NCBI GenBank assembly: GCA_019634595.1
Contig: JAHCBC010000001.1
Span: 930,001-994,000, forward strand
From: Akkermansiaceae bacterium
GTDB taxonomy: Bacteria; Verrucomicrobiota; Verrucomicrobiia; Verrucomicrobiales; Akkermansiaceae
DNA: 64,000 nt
Direction of reading: 5' to 3'
This document shows positions 8,517 through 17,195 of this stretch, in pieces; the stretch's first letter is position 1, and each line of letters starts with the position of its first letter. Below the pieces are notes generated by a model. It saw only the letters and a list, made by a program, of their open reading frames with translations. It did no database searches and was not told where the DNA came from. A program made the position numbers and the translations under genes.

Positions 8517-8954
8517 TCAGCCCAGTTCATCCTTCCGACCTGCAGCATAGGCTCCGAACACGGCCCGGATTTCATCCCTGACGCGGCGGAATACGGCCAT
8601 CTGTTCTTCTTCCGTCCCTTGCGCATGGGCGGGATCTTCAAAGGGGAAATGATGGCGGTTCACCTGGCCGGGAAACATGGGACATGCTTGGTCCGCATTT
8701 CCGCAAACCGTGATGACGGTGCCGATGTCATCGTGGAGGAATTCATCCAGGTGCTTCGAGCGGTGGGAGCTGATGTCGATGCCGATCTCCGCGAGGGAAC
8801 GGATGGCGAGTGGATGCACGTATCCTGCGGGCTTCGATCCGGCGCTCTCGATGCGGTGTGTCCCACCGAGCGAGGCGCGGAGGATCCCCTCCGCCATGTG
8901 GGAGCGGCAGGAATTTCCGGTGCAGAGGACGAGGATGGCAGGGCGCTTTTTCAT
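8517..8954 (-). CDS. arsC: Thioredoxin-coupled arsenate reductase (LMW-PTP fold)
   Basis: This 145-aa protein carries a P-loop CX5R signature at residues 11-17 (LCTGNSCRS) and a later Cys pair, VCGNADQACP, with six residues between the cysteines. That spacing matches the Cys82/Cys89 redox relay of pI258/B. subtilis ArsC and separates it from plain tyrosine phosphatases. It should reduce arsenate to arsenite using thioredoxin. The ATG at 8954 overlaps the aquaporin stop by 4 nt (ATGA), so translation is probably coupled. It is third in an arsR-aquaporin-arsC operon. Confidence 0.9.
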   Translation of the reverse strand: MKKRPAILVLCTGNSCRSHMAEGILRASLGGTHRIESAGSKPAGYVHPLAIRSLAEIGIDISSHRSKHLDEFLHDDIGTVITVCGNADQACPMFPGQVNRHHFPFEDPAHAQGTEEEQMAVFRRVRDEIRAVFGAYAAGRKDELG

Positions 8955-9649
8955 GGGGCTGGTGGACTGGAGATCCCACGGCCGCAGCATCCCTCCCGCC
9001 GGAGGGTGGCGCAGAGCGGAACGGCGAGGACGGCACCGCACAAGGTGGCCGCCGGGTAGAGCCAGAGATGAAGGAGATGACCTCCGACGAGGGCAGGGGC
9101 GAGCGAGCGGGCAGGGTTCATGGAAGCCCCGGTGACAGGCCCGGCGAACAGCGCGGCCACTGCGACCGTTGCCCCGATGGCCAGGTCGGAGGTGATGCCA
9201 TTCTCCTTTTCATCCGTCGGAACGCTGAGGATCACGAACACCAAGGCCGCCGTGATCATCGCTTCCAGCACGAACGCCTGGCCGATGCCGCTGGCGGGGA
9301 CCGTCTCTCCGAGGGTGGGGGAGTCCGGGAAAAGGACCCGCAGCATGCCGCTCGCCGCGAATGCCCCGGCCAGTTGAACGGCGATGCAGGGGGCGACGAG
9401 AGACCAGCGAAAACGTCCCGCGACGGCCAGTCCGATGGTGACGGCGGGATTGAAATGGGTTCCCCCCGTATCCCTGAAAGTCCGGATCATGGCGAACACC
9501 ACCAGCCCGAACACCAGCGAGACACCCACGTGGCCCATCCGACCGCCGGAAGTGTGATCCACGATGATCGCCCCCGTTCCGGCGAAGACGAGGAAGAACG
9601 TGCCCAGGAATTCCGGGATGAGATGGCGTGCGGGTGGCAGGGGTGTCAT
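8951..9649 (-). CDS. aqpS: Aquaporin-family channel, probable arsenite efflux channel (AqpS-like)
   Basis: A membrane protein of 232 aa with six hydrophobic helices and the two half-helix NPA motifs of the MIP family, HFNPAVT and SMNPARS. In Sinorhizobium meliloti an aquaglyceroporin (AqpS) replaces ArsB/Acr3 in the ars operon and lets arsenite leave down its gradient. The same gene order occurs here and no pump gene is nearby, so that role is inferred. Both ends overlap their neighbours by 4 nt (ATGA). Confidence 0.85.
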   Translation of the reverse strand: MTPLPPARHLIPEFLGTFFLVFAGTGAIIVDHTSGGRMGHVGVSLVFGLVVFAMIRTFRDTGGTHFNPAVTIGLAVAGRFRWSLVAPCIAVQLAGAFAASGMLRVLFPDSPTLGETVPASGIGQAFVLEAMITAALVFVILSVPTDEKENGITSDLAIGATVAVAALFAGPVTGASMNPARSLAPALVGGHLLHLWLYPAATLCGAVLAVPLCATLRREGCCGRGISSPPAP

Positions 9650-10038
9650 CGGGACGCGATGGATGATGGGTTGCGGACGCGGCCCTTCAGCCGCTGTGGT
9701 CCGGGACAGCAACTGCCCAGCCGCTGCGAAAGACGCGCATCCATCCGCCCGGTGTCATCCGAGAACTGGATGTCATCTTCCGTGGAGAGAGCCGCGATGC
9801 TGCGGATCAGTTTCAGGCAGTTGGAATGAACCCGGAAATACGTCCACTTCTCCACCTTCTCACTCTCCAGGAGATCGGCCTTCCGGATGATCTGGACATG
9901 GCTGGACACCGAGGACTGCGGCATTTCAAGGATGTCCGCCAGTTCGCAGACGCACAGTGGCTCCAGCATCACCAGACGGATGATCCGCCAGCGTATCGGA
10001 TCGGCGAGCGCTTTGCTGAACTCCACGGGTGAGGGCAT
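9646..10038 (-). CDS. arsR: ArsR-family metalloregulatory repressor
   Basis: A 130-aa winged-helix protein. The recognition region PLCVCELADILEMPQSSVSSH contains the CVC metal-site cysteines used by ArsR to sense As(III)/Sb(III), and KWTYFRV marks the wing. A Cys pair near the C-terminus (GSCCPG) could supply further thiol ligands. It is first in the operon, and its stop overlaps the aquaporin start by 4 nt. A palindrome 42 bases upstream is a candidate operator, so self-repression relieved by arsenite is expected. Confidence 0.9.
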   Translation of the reverse strand: MPSPVEFSKALADPIRWRIIRLVMLEPLCVCELADILEMPQSSVSSHVQIIRKADLLESEKVEKWTYFRVHSNCLKLIRSIAALSTEDDIQFSDDTGRMDARLSQRLGSCCPGPQRLKGRVRNPSSIASR

Positions 10039-10079
10039 GCGGAAAGACCATCATGGATCCGGAATGACGTAACGACAAA

Positions 10080-10092
10080 TTTCGTGACGAAA
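10080..10092. promoter_or_regulatory. Candidate ArsR operator
   Basis: TTTCGT-G-ACGAAA is a perfect 13-bp palindrome lying 42-54 bases upstream of the arsR start, within an AT-rich stretch that would fit the promoter. Assignment to ArsR is inferred from position. Confidence 0.45.
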
Positions 10093-10148
10093 AATTCGGC
10101 TATGAATGAGTGGGTTCCCCGGATGGGGAATGGGGATGTCCTTTCTCC

Positions 10149-10667
10149 CTACAACTCCTTGAGCGGCCCGAGGAGGTGGGCGCTCTGGGAATCGATCAGG
10201 AACCAACCACTCAGCGCGCGGCGGCCAAGCAGCATCGGGCAGAGCATGACCGAGCGGTCATTCAGGCTGATCTGGATGGTCCACTCGAAGCCACCGGGAA
10301 GCACCGCCTTCGTCTCGATAAAAACGCGGCTGAACGCCTCGCCCGTGGAGCTTTTCACCCGGGCGATGCGGGACACCGCGCATTCGCAGTCGATCTTCCT
10401 CCGCCGGTGATTGATGGTGGTGAAGCGGACGGTCTTCTTGTCCTCGGACAATTGGAGGTTCTCCGCATGAAGGCTGCTGCTGCGCGCCCCGGTGTCCACC
10501 TTCGCCTTGAGCGGGGAGATTCCGAGATCCGGCAGGGCGATCCACTCCCGGCGGCCCATGATCAGGCGCGGCATGCCGGGGTTCTTCCACGGCAGGCCGA
10601 GGGACGCGGCGAGATCCCGGGAGGGAAGCTCGGTGCACTCGGGGACGGCCTTGTAGGTTCGGGACAT
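10149..10667 (-). CDS. ATP-dependent zinc protease-like protein (RimB / PF05618)
   Basis: A 172-aa protein. Residues near 55 read KVDTGARSSSLHA, the aspartyl-protease-like DTGA signature of the PF05618 family, and the C-terminus has MLLGRRALSGWFLID. Relatives are linked with RimK-type ATP-grasp ligases. No rimK is in the window, and the gene starts 2 nt after recN stops, so the two are co-transcribed. The leading stretch before MGRREWIALPDLG is longer than usual, so an internal start is possible. Confidence 0.8.
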   Translation of the reverse strand: MSRTYKAVPECTELPSRDLAASLGLPWKNPGMPRLIMGRREWIALPDLGISPLKAKVDTGARSSSLHAENLQLSEDKKTVRFTTINHRRRKIDCECAVSRIARVKSSTGEAFSRVFIETKAVLPGGFEWTIQISLNDRSVMLCPMLLGRRALSGWFLIDSQSAHLLGPLKEL

Positions 10668-10669
10668 CT

Positions 10670-12319
10670 TCAGGGATTGAGCAGGGAAATGGCCATGGCA
10701 CGGGCCTGTTCGCCGCCGCCACCCAGCATGCGGACCAGCTCCTGGACGCGGGTTTCCCCGGTGACCTGATACAGGCGTGAGCGGGTGCGGCCGCCGGTGA
10801 CTTCCTTCTCCACCACGAAGTGGTGCGCGGCGATGGCGGCGACCTGCGGAAAGTGGGTGATGGCCAGCACCTGGTGGCGTGTGCCCAGCGCGGCCATCTT
10901 CCGGCCCACCGCACGGGCGATCTCACCGCCCACGTTGGCGTCGATCTCATCGAACACCATCAGCGGTGTGGCATCCTGGTCGGCGAGCGCGGATTTCACG
11001 GCCAGCATGACGCGGGAAATTTCACCGGAGGACGCGATCTGGCGCAGCGGCAGCAGAGGCTCGCCCGGATTCGGGCCGAACTGGAAGTCGACACTCTCCA
11101 TACCCTGCGCGCCGGGTTCGGTGAGGGAAATCAACGGGGCCTCGAACGAAGATTGCTTGAAGCCCAGATCCTTGAGCTGCGAGGCGATTTCCTTCGCCAG
11201 CTTCGGCGCGGCTTTCTTCCGTGCGGCGCTCACCGTCTTCGCGCTGGTTTCCACGGCAGCCCGTGCGGCTGCCAGTTCCTTTTCCAGAGTCTCCAGCTTC
11301 TCGGTGCGGTTCTCGATGTTGTCCAGCCGGGTCGCGGCGGCATCGCGGCGGGCGAGCACATCCTGCAGGGACGGGCCGTATTTCCGCTTCAGCGTCTCGA
11401 TGACATTCACGCGCTCCTCGAGGGTCGCCGCCTCCGCGGGGTCGATCTCCAGTTCTTCGACATAGTCGGCCAGCGTCGCCTCCAGATCCTGGAGTTCCAG
11501 GGTGGCGGTCTCCAGCGAGCCGGTCCTTTCCGTGATCGACGGATCCAGCTTCTGCAGATCGCGGACGAGCTTCTGGATCTCGCCCAGTTTCTCCAGGATG
11601 CCATCCTCGCCGTTCAGCGCGGCGGCGGCGGCGGCGGCACTTTCCAGCAGCCGCGACGAATTCGACGCGCGCCGCCAGCGGTCCTCCAGATCGCTCTCGT
11701 CCTCCGGCTTCGGGTTGGCGTTGTTGATCTCCTCCAGTTGGTAGCGGAGCAGGTCGAGTTCCTGTTCGCTGGCGCTTTCCGCGTGGCGCAGCTCGTCCAG
11801 CTCCGCGGTCTTTTCCCGCCATGCGCGGTAGGTCTGGCGGTAGGCGGTGAGCGCGGGTTCCGCCCCGGCGTAGGCGTCCAGCATGGAAAGCTGGCGATCC
11901 GTGGAAAGCAGGGACTGGTGGTCGTGCGGGCCGTGGAGATCCACCAGATGCTCGCCGATCTTTTTCAGCAGGGAAAGGGTGACCGGGGAGTCATTCACGA
12001 ACTGCCGGTTCACCGTGGTACCGATCACGCGACGGACGATGAGCTGCGTGTCATCGCAGGGAGAGAGGCCACCATCTTCCAGGATGGCGTTGATTTCCGC
12101 AGGGTCGGAAAGTTCGAACACCGCCTCCACGGAACAGGAGTCCTCTCCCGTCCGGATCAGCGACTTGTCCGCGCGTTCACCCAGGATGAGCTTCAGCGCG
12201 CCGACGATGACGGATTTCCCCGCACCGGTCTCTCCGGTCACGCCGATCAGCCCGGAGCCGAGTTCCCATACGAGTTCGTGGACGAGGGCGAGGTTGCGGA
12301 TCTTGAGAAGGGTGAGCAT
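10670..12319 (-). CDS. recN: DNA repair protein RecN
   Basis: This 549-aa SMC-like ATPase is close to the usual family length. It begins MLTLLKIRNLALVHE, has a Walker A motif GETGAGKS at residues 29-36, a long coiled-coil middle, the signature segment ASSGEISRVMLAVK and Walker B VFDEIDANVGGEIA. RecN acts early in double-strand break repair, tethering ends with RecA. The ATG at 12319 is chosen because the family starts at this motif; the upstream extension is low-complexity. The next gene on the strand, the RimB-like protein, follows after 2 nt. Confidence 0.93.
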   Translation of the reverse strand: MLTLLKIRNLALVHELVWELGSGLIGVTGETGAGKSVIVGALKLILGERADKSLIRTGEDSCSVEAVFELSDPAEINAILEDGGLSPCDDTQLIVRRVIGTTVNRQFVNDSPVTLSLLKKIGEHLVDLHGPHDHQSLLSTDRQLSMLDAYAGAEPALTAYRQTYRAWREKTAELDELRHAESASEQELDLLRYQLEEINNANPKPEDESDLEDRWRRASNSSRLLESAAAAAAALNGEDGILEKLGEIQKLVRDLQKLDPSITERTGSLETATLELQDLEATLADYVEELEIDPAEAATLEERVNVIETLKRKYGPSLQDVLARRDAAATRLDNIENRTEKLETLEKELAAARAAVETSAKTVSAARKKAAPKLAKEIASQLKDLGFKQSSFEAPLISLTEPGAQGMESVDFQFGPNPGEPLLPLRQIASSGEISRVMLAVKSALADQDATPLMVFDEIDANVGGEIARAVGRKMAALGTRHQVLAITHFPQVAAIAAHHFVVEKEVTGGRTRSRLYQVTGETRVQELVRMLGGGGEQARAMAISLLNP

Positions 12320-12392
12320 GGGATGGACAACCGATAGATGAGGGGAAACCGGGCGGGTGATCAAGCGAACATGGAATAATGGGGTGGCGGAA

Positions 12393-13199
12393 ATGGAACA
12401 CGTTTGCGACGGTGGGCGGGTGGGGGAGTTTTCGCTGAAATTTCTGGGGACCGGAACATCGGTCGGGGTGCCGGTCATCGGGTGCGGATGCGGCGTCTGC
12501 CGCTCGGAGAATCCGAAGAACAAGCGCACGCGGGCGTCCGTGGTGGTCAACGCCGGGGAGTATTCGCTGTTGGTGGACACCGGGCCGGATCTCCGCACGC
12601 AGGCCCTGCGCGAGGGACTCACGCGGGTGGATGCCGTGCTCTACACCCACGCCCACATGGATCATGTGGTGGGGTTCGATGACCTGCGGGCATTCTGCTG
12701 GCGCAGGACCCAGCCCCTGCCCATCCATGCCTCCGCCGCCACGTTGGCGGATCTGAAGCGGATGTTCGCCTGGGCGTTCGCTCCGGAGAACAGCTATCCC
12801 GGCTACGTGAAGCCCGCCGGAGTGGTGATCGACGGACCTTTCCACTATGATGATCTGAGGATCACGCCGCTGCCTGTGAACCACGGCTCGGTGGACACCA
12901 TGGGATTCCTCTTTGAATACCCCAGGGCAAAGAGCATGGCCTACATCCCGGATGTGAAGGTCATCCCGCCCGCCACCATCGCCCTCATGAAGGGGGTGGA
13001 CGTCCTGATCGTGGACGCGCTCCGGAACGACCCGCACCCCACCCACTTTTCCGTGGGTGAGGCCCTCCATGTCGCGGAGGAAACGGAAGCCGCCGAGGTT
13101 TGGCTCACCCACCTGGGTCATGAGAACGATCATGGGAAGCTCTCAGCCGTCATGCCGGACCACGTGAAAGTGGCATGGGATGGGCTGGAACTGAGGTGA
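12393..13199 (+). CDS. MBL-fold phosphodiesterase, PhnP-like
   Basis: A protein of 268 aa from ATG at 12393 (a GTG at 12357 would add 12 residues). The N-terminal LGTGTSVGVPVIGCGCGVC is the cysteine-rich motif of PhnP-like phosphoribosyl cyclic phosphodiesterases. The metal site HAHMDHVVG (HxHxDH) follows near residue 87, with later ligands in PLPVNHGS and LTHLGHEND. No phn genes are nearby, so the substrate may be another cyclic phosphodiester. It is transcribed divergently from recN with a short shared upstream region. Confidence 0.82.
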   Translation: MEHVCDGGRVGEFSLKFLGTGTSVGVPVIGCGCGVCRSENPKNKRTRASVVVNAGEYSLLVDTGPDLRTQALREGLTRVDAVLYTHAHMDHVVGFDDLRAFCWRRTQPLPIHASAATLADLKRMFAWAFAPENSYPGYVKPAGVVIDGPFHYDDLRITPLPVNHGSVDTMGFLFEYPRAKSMAYIPDVKVIPPATIALMKGVDVLIVDALRNDPHPTHFSVGEALHVAEETEAAEVWLTHLGHENDHGKLSAVMPDHVKVAWDGLELR

Positions 13200-13236
13200 C
13201 TTGATTTTCCTCCGGTAAAACGCTAGCGCTCCACTC

Positions 13237-13653
13237 ATGGACATGAGGAAATTCCTGTCATTGGCGGGGGCGGTTCTGGCGGTTGCCGCGCCGCTGCGGG
13301 CGGAGTTGGCGCCGGAGGTTTATATCGAACTCCAGAACAAAGCCGCGGAAGTCCTGGAGATCCGGGTGGATGAGGTGGAGTCAAAGCCGAAAGGCCTGCT
13401 CGACAGATCCTCCTACACCGAGACGGTGAAAGCCACGGTCACCGGGGTGACGCGCACTCTTTCCGGTGCGAAAAAAGGGGATGCCATCACCATCATCTAC
13501 CACAGACCCGTACCCGCGAAGGGCTGGGTCGGGGCGTCTCCACCTCCCCAACTGAAACAGGGCCGGGCATACACCGCCTGGCTGGCGAAGGGCGAAGGCG
13601 GAACCTTCTCCATTTCCGCGCGCGGCATGAGTTTCACGAGAATGGCGGATTGA
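13237..13653 (+). CDS. Hypothetical exported protein
   Basis: A 138-aa protein with an N-terminal signal peptide (KFLSLAGAVLAVAAPLRA). The mature part, rich in beta-prone segments (ETVKATVTGVTRTLSGAKKG), resembles small secreted domains of unknown function seen in Verrucomicrobia. I do not recognise the family. It ends 19 nt before the TIGR03790-like gene, so the two may form one transcript. Confidence 0.7.
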   Translation: MDMRKFLSLAGAVLAVAAPLRAELAPEVYIELQNKAAEVLEIRVDEVESKPKGLLDRSSYTETVKATVTGVTRTLSGAKKGDAITIIYHRPVPAKGWVGASPPPQLKQGRAYTAWLAKGEGGTFSISARGMSFTRMAD

Positions 13654-13672
13654 GGACGGAGCGCCGGCTGGG

Positions 13673-15301
13673 GTGCCGCCAGAGTACATTCCGCGGTGTT
13701 GCATGCCAGACGGCTTGCAAGGCTCGGCGGAGCGGTCATCATTTGCCGGAGTGAGAAGGATCGTCCGGATTTGTCTTTGGTTGGTGGCCGTGCTGCCGGT
13801 TTCAGCGGAGGAACTGGACCCGCATTCCGTGGCGGTCCTATACAACAGCGCGGTCCCGGAGTCGAAGCAACTTGCGGACATCTTCCGCGAGGCACGCAAT
13901 ATTCCGGAGGGCAATCTCATCGGCCTGGAGATGCCCGTTGCCCAGGACATCAGCCGGGAAGACTACATCACGAAAATCCAGAATCCCCTGCGCGCGGAGT
14001 TCGACAAGCGGTCATGGTGGAGCCGGGGCAAGGATGCCAGCGGCGTGCTGCTGCCCACCTCCAATGACATGCGGGTGCTGGTCCTCATGAAGGGCGTCCC
14101 CCTGAAGATCCAGCCCGCGCCACTGCCGGAAGGATTCAAGGTGCCGGAAAATGATCCCATCGCAGGCCGGAACGAAGCCTCCGTGGACTCCGAACTGGCC
14201 ATGTTCGGCGCGGAGGGACTGCCCATCCAGGGCGTCCTGAAGAATGCCTACTTTGGAAGCGAGAAGCCCATTTCGGAGAGCGCCTTTCCGTTCCTCATCC
14301 TCACCTCGCGGATCGACGGAGCCAGCTTCGCCACCTGCGAGCGGATCATCCGGGATGCCATCGAGGTGGAGAAGACAGGCCTGTGGGGCATGGCGTATGT
14401 CGATATCGCGAACAAGTTCCCGCAGGGGGATGAATGGCTGAACGCCATCGTCATCGAAAACCGGAATGCCGGCATCCCCACGGTGGTGGACCGCTTCGAC
14501 GACACGCTGCCGATGAACTACCCGATGACGGATGCCGCGCTGTACTACGGGTGGTATGACTGGAACCTCAGCGGGCCATTCCTCAACCCCGCTTTCAAAT
14601 TCCGGAAAGGCGCGGTGGCCATGCATCTCCACTCCTTCAGCGCGGACCAGTTGCAGGATCCCATGAAAAACTGGAGTGCCGGTCTTCTTGAGAAAGGCGC
14701 GGCGGCCACCATCGGCAATGTCTATGAGCCCTATCTCGGCCTGACCCATTATTTCGAGATCCTGCACAAGCGGCTCCTCGCCGGGCACACCTGGGTGGAG
14801 GCCTGCTGGATGTCCATCCCGGTGGCTTCATGGCAGGGCATCACGCTGGGAGATCCCTTTTACCGTCCCTTCCTCCATCTGGACAACACTGGAAAGATGG
14901 CCGCGGGTGACAATGATTTCCGTGCGCTGCGCGCCGCCGCCATGAAATGGCCGTCCGACAGCGCCACCCGGCAGAAGCAGTTGATGGGAGCGGCCGTCAG
15001 GATGAAAAGCGGCATCGTCTCGGAGGCCATCGCCCTGGAAGCCGTGGAAGGGGGGCGCATGGCGGAGGGCGCGCTCTGGTTCCGCAATGCGGAGGAGAAT
15101 CACCAGGTTCCGCAGGACAAGCTGAGGCAGCGGCTCAACCTCGCGGCCATCGAGCGGAAAGAGGGCCGGAAGGACCTCGCCATCCGGGATCTCAAGGCGA
15201 TCGGGGAAACCTACGGCTCTCTTCCCGAAGCCACCGCCGCGAAAGGCTGGCTCGACATCCTCGATCCTCCTGCCCCGCCCCCCGCCGCTCCGAAGCAATA
15301 A
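13673..15301 (+). CDS. TIGR03790 family protein, exported
   Basis: A 542-aa protein with a hydrophobic leader (RICLWLVAVLPVSAEE). The family opening DPHSVAVLYNSAVPESK, then ARNIPEGNLIGLEMP, is typical of TIGR03790 proteins. YYGWYDWNLSGPF and GAVAMHLHSFSADQL are conserved later blocks, and the tail is TPR-like. The function of the family is unknown; it is common in Planctomycetes-Verrucomicrobia. The first ATG is followed by a poor leader. A GTG at 13751 would place the signal peptide at the N-terminus and may be the real start. Confidence 0.78.
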   Translation: MPPEYIPRCCMPDGLQGSAERSSFAGVRRIVRICLWLVAVLPVSAEELDPHSVAVLYNSAVPESKQLADIFREARNIPEGNLIGLEMPVAQDISREDYITKIQNPLRAEFDKRSWWSRGKDASGVLLPTSNDMRVLVLMKGVPLKIQPAPLPEGFKVPENDPIAGRNEASVDSELAMFGAEGLPIQGVLKNAYFGSEKPISESAFPFLILTSRIDGASFATCERIIRDAIEVEKTGLWGMAYVDIANKFPQGDEWLNAIVIENRNAGIPTVVDRFDDTLPMNYPMTDAALYYGWYDWNLSGPFLNPAFKFRKGAVAMHLHSFSADQLQDPMKNWSAGLLEKGAAATIGNVYEPYLGLTHYFEILHKRLLAGHTWVEACWMSIPVASWQGITLGDPFYRPFLHLDNTGKMAAGDNDFRALRAAAMKWPSDSATRQKQLMGAAVRMKSGIVSEAIALEAVEGGRMAEGALWFRNAEENHQVPQDKLRQRLNLAAIERKEGRKDLAIRDLKAIGETYGSLPEATAAKGWLDILDPPAPPPAAPKQ

Positions 15302-15314
15302 TGCAGGGGATCAG

Positions 15315-16712
15315 ATGGGAAAGCCCGGCATCGCATCCATGACCTACACCTTTCTGCTCGAGTCCGTCTGGCATCCGCCTCTCGCATTTGCGGAGACGGC
15401 TGGCCGGACACTGCCTCCTGAGCTGGAACTGCAGGCGCTGTGGTTCTCCGGAGCGTTCGGCAGGGATTTCCGCACCGTGGATGGACAGACGGTCAGGGTC
15501 GTTCAGTTCGGAGAATGGAATCGCGGGGCCGGACCGGACTTCCGCCAGGTCGCCATCGAGCTGGACGGGGAACTGAAAACGGGGGATCTGGAACTGGACA
15601 CCTCCGCCGCGGATTGGGAGTGGCACCGCCACGGCTCGAACGAATCGTTCCGGGATGTCGTTCTCCACGTCAGCTTCCAGCCGGAGGCACGGCGCACCTA
15701 TGTCCGCACCTGCGAGCACCGCGGCATCCCGCAGGTGCTCATTTCGTCCGCGCAGCTCGCGGATGCGCTCAACCGCCCGCAGCAGGAAGTCGCCATCGCC
15801 CGGCCCGGCCGCTGCGTGGCCCCGCTGCGCCACCTGCCCGCCGGAGCCGTGGAGCGGTTGCTGCGTGAGGCGGCGGAGCATCGTGCGGAACTGAAGGCCG
15901 CCCGCTACCGCCGGGTGGCGGATGTCCATGGCCCGGACGCCGCCCTCTTCCAGGCCACCGCGGAGACCCTCGGCTACCGGGGGAACTCCCTGGCCATGCG
16001 CATGCTCACCCAGCGCGTGCCGCTCACCGCCCTGGGCGCGGATGCCAACCGGACGGACGCCATCCTTTTCGGCGCCGCCGGATTCCTCTCCCCGGAACTC
16101 CACGAAAAAGCTCCCGAAGATACCCGCGAATATCTCCGCGACCTGTGGGAGAACTGGTGGCGGGAGCGGGCCTCCTATGAGGCCACCGCCGCGCGCGCCA
16201 TCCCGTGGCGTTGTGGCGGCCAGCGCCCGGCGAACCACCCGCACCGCAGGATCGGCACCCTCGCCACCCTGGCGAGGAAATGGCCCACCTACCGGAAACT
16301 TGCGCTCGCACGGCCCTTCCAGCCGCGTCCGGTGATGGAGTTCCTCGAGGAACTGGAGCATCCCTTCTGGTCCCGCCGCCACACGCTCACCTCCGGCGCC
16401 TCCACCTCGAAGATCGCCCTCTTCGGACGCACCCAGGCGCTGGAATTGCTGGCGAACCATCTCATCCCGCTGGCCCTGCAGGACAAGGCCATCCCGTTCC
16501 GCGAATATCACAAGCTCCGCAGCTCCGCGCCGAACGAGAAAGTCAAACGCTGCGCCCTCCGCCTCTTCGGTTCCATGGAAGCGGCGGAGCCATGGCTCAA
16601 GCGCGTCGCCCACCACCAGGCGCTGCTCCAGATCTACCAGGACTTCTGTCTGGAGGATTTCTCGGACTGTGCGAACTGTCCCTTCCCCGAGCAACTTTCC
16701 CAATGGAGATGA
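15315..16712 (+). CDS. DUF2851 family protein
   Basis: A 465-aa protein. Recognisable DUF2851 blocks include LQALWFSGAFGRDFRT near the N-terminus, WNRGAGPDFRQVAIELDG, and a C-terminal CysX2Cys group, DCANCPFPEQL. The family is widespread in Bacteroidetes and Verrucomicrobia and has no known activity. An ATG at 15339 (MTYTFLLES) is an alternative start. The stop overlaps the thiS start by 4 nt (ATGA), linking it to thiamine biosynthesis by position only. Confidence 0.8.
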   Translation: MGKPGIASMTYTFLLESVWHPPLAFAETAGRTLPPELELQALWFSGAFGRDFRTVDGQTVRVVQFGEWNRGAGPDFRQVAIELDGELKTGDLELDTSAADWEWHRHGSNESFRDVVLHVSFQPEARRTYVRTCEHRGIPQVLISSAQLADALNRPQQEVAIARPGRCVAPLRHLPAGAVERLLREAAEHRAELKAARYRRVADVHGPDAALFQATAETLGYRGNSLAMRMLTQRVPLTALGADANRTDAILFGAAGFLSPELHEKAPEDTREYLRDLWENWWRERASYEATAARAIPWRCGGQRPANHPHRRIGTLATLARKWPTYRKLALARPFQPRPVMEFLEELEHPFWSRRHTLTSGASTSKIALFGRTQALELLANHLIPLALQDKAIPFREYHKLRSSAPNEKVKRCALRLFGSMEAAEPWLKRVAHHQALLQIYQDFCLEDFSDCANCPFPEQLSQWR

Positions 16713-16921
16713 CCCCATCCATCACGATCACCCTCAACGGCAACTCCCACCCCATCGACCGTCCCATGACCCTCAGCGAGCTGCTGGACCACCTGGGCCT
16801 CGGCGGCAAGCCCGTCGTCATCGAAGTGGACGAGCAAGCCGTTTTTCCAAGGAACTACGCCACCACCGGAGTGGAGGAAGGCTCCCGTGTGGAGATCGTG
16901 ACCCTCGCGGCAGGTGGTTGA
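16709..16921 (+). CDS. thiS: Sulfur carrier protein ThiS
   Basis: A 70-aa ubiquitin-fold protein ending in the diagnostic Gly-Gly tail (TLAAGG), which is adenylated and thiocarboxylated to donate sulfur to the thiamine thiazole ring. The N-terminus SITITLNGNSHPID and the SRVEIVTL strand before the tail match ThiS. ATG 16709 overlaps the DUF2851 stop by 4 nt. An ATG at 16703 would add two residues. No thiG, thiF or thiH is in the window, so it is a solitary thiS on this transcript. Confidence 0.87.
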   Translation: MTPSITITLNGNSHPIDRPMTLSELLDHLGLGGKPVVIEVDEQAVFPRNYATTGVEEGSRVEIVTLAAGG

Positions 16922-17040
16922 GCAGGAGGGGAATGCACCGTGTGAAATATTTGATGCATTTGAACCATTTTTCCCTTGCGTGACACCGTCATCGCGTCGC
17001 ATCGTCCGCCCGCGCCGCGCAAGCGGAAGCGAATGGAAAA

Positions 17041-17115
17041 TCCGGTGTAGCTCAGCGGCAGAGCGGGTGGCTGTTAACCACTAGGTCGTTGGTTCGATCC
17101 CAACCGCCGGAGCCA
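17041..17115 (+). tRNA. tRNA-Asn(GTT)
   Basis: A 75-nt gene with acceptor TCCGGTG pairing CGCCGGA, T-arm TTGGTTCGATCCCAA and encoded CCA. The loop CTGTTAA gives anticodon GTT. A strong terminator follows after one base, and then the AT-rich accessory block begins. Confidence 0.94.
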
Positions 17116-17116
17116 T

Positions 17117-17160
17117 CATAAAGACCTGAACCTCAAGGGGTTCAGGTCTTTATGATTTTT
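17117..17160 (+). terminator. Rho-independent terminator after tRNA-Asn
   Basis: A 16-bp perfect stem (17117-17132 with 17139-17154; CATAAAGACCTGAACC) with a 6-nt loop is followed by ATTTTTT. This is one of the clearest intrinsic terminators in the window. Confidence 0.9.
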
Positions 17161-17171
17161 GGGTTCCTGAA

Positions 17172-17195
17172 TTGTAGACACTATTTGTAGACACT
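17172..17195 (+). repeat. Direct repeat TTGTAGACACT x2, possible recombinase arm site
   Basis: TTGTAGACACT occurs at 17172 and 17185, 13 bp apart, immediately past tRNA-Asn. Paired short direct repeats beside a tRNA are common at the ends of integrated elements, where recombinases bind. No matching repeat was found elsewhere in the window. Confidence 0.4.

Noticed and set aside
10820..12337. A 505-codon plus-strand open frame opposite recN
   Set aside because: It lies opposite the clear RecN ATPase and has no family features.
15192..16718. A 508-codon minus-strand frame opposite DUF2851
   Set aside because: Antisense shadow of a recognised gene in high-GC sequence.
16600..16720. TPP riboswitch upstream of thiS
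   Set aside because: thiS starts inside the end of the DUF2851 gene; no leader is available and I saw no THI-box sequence.
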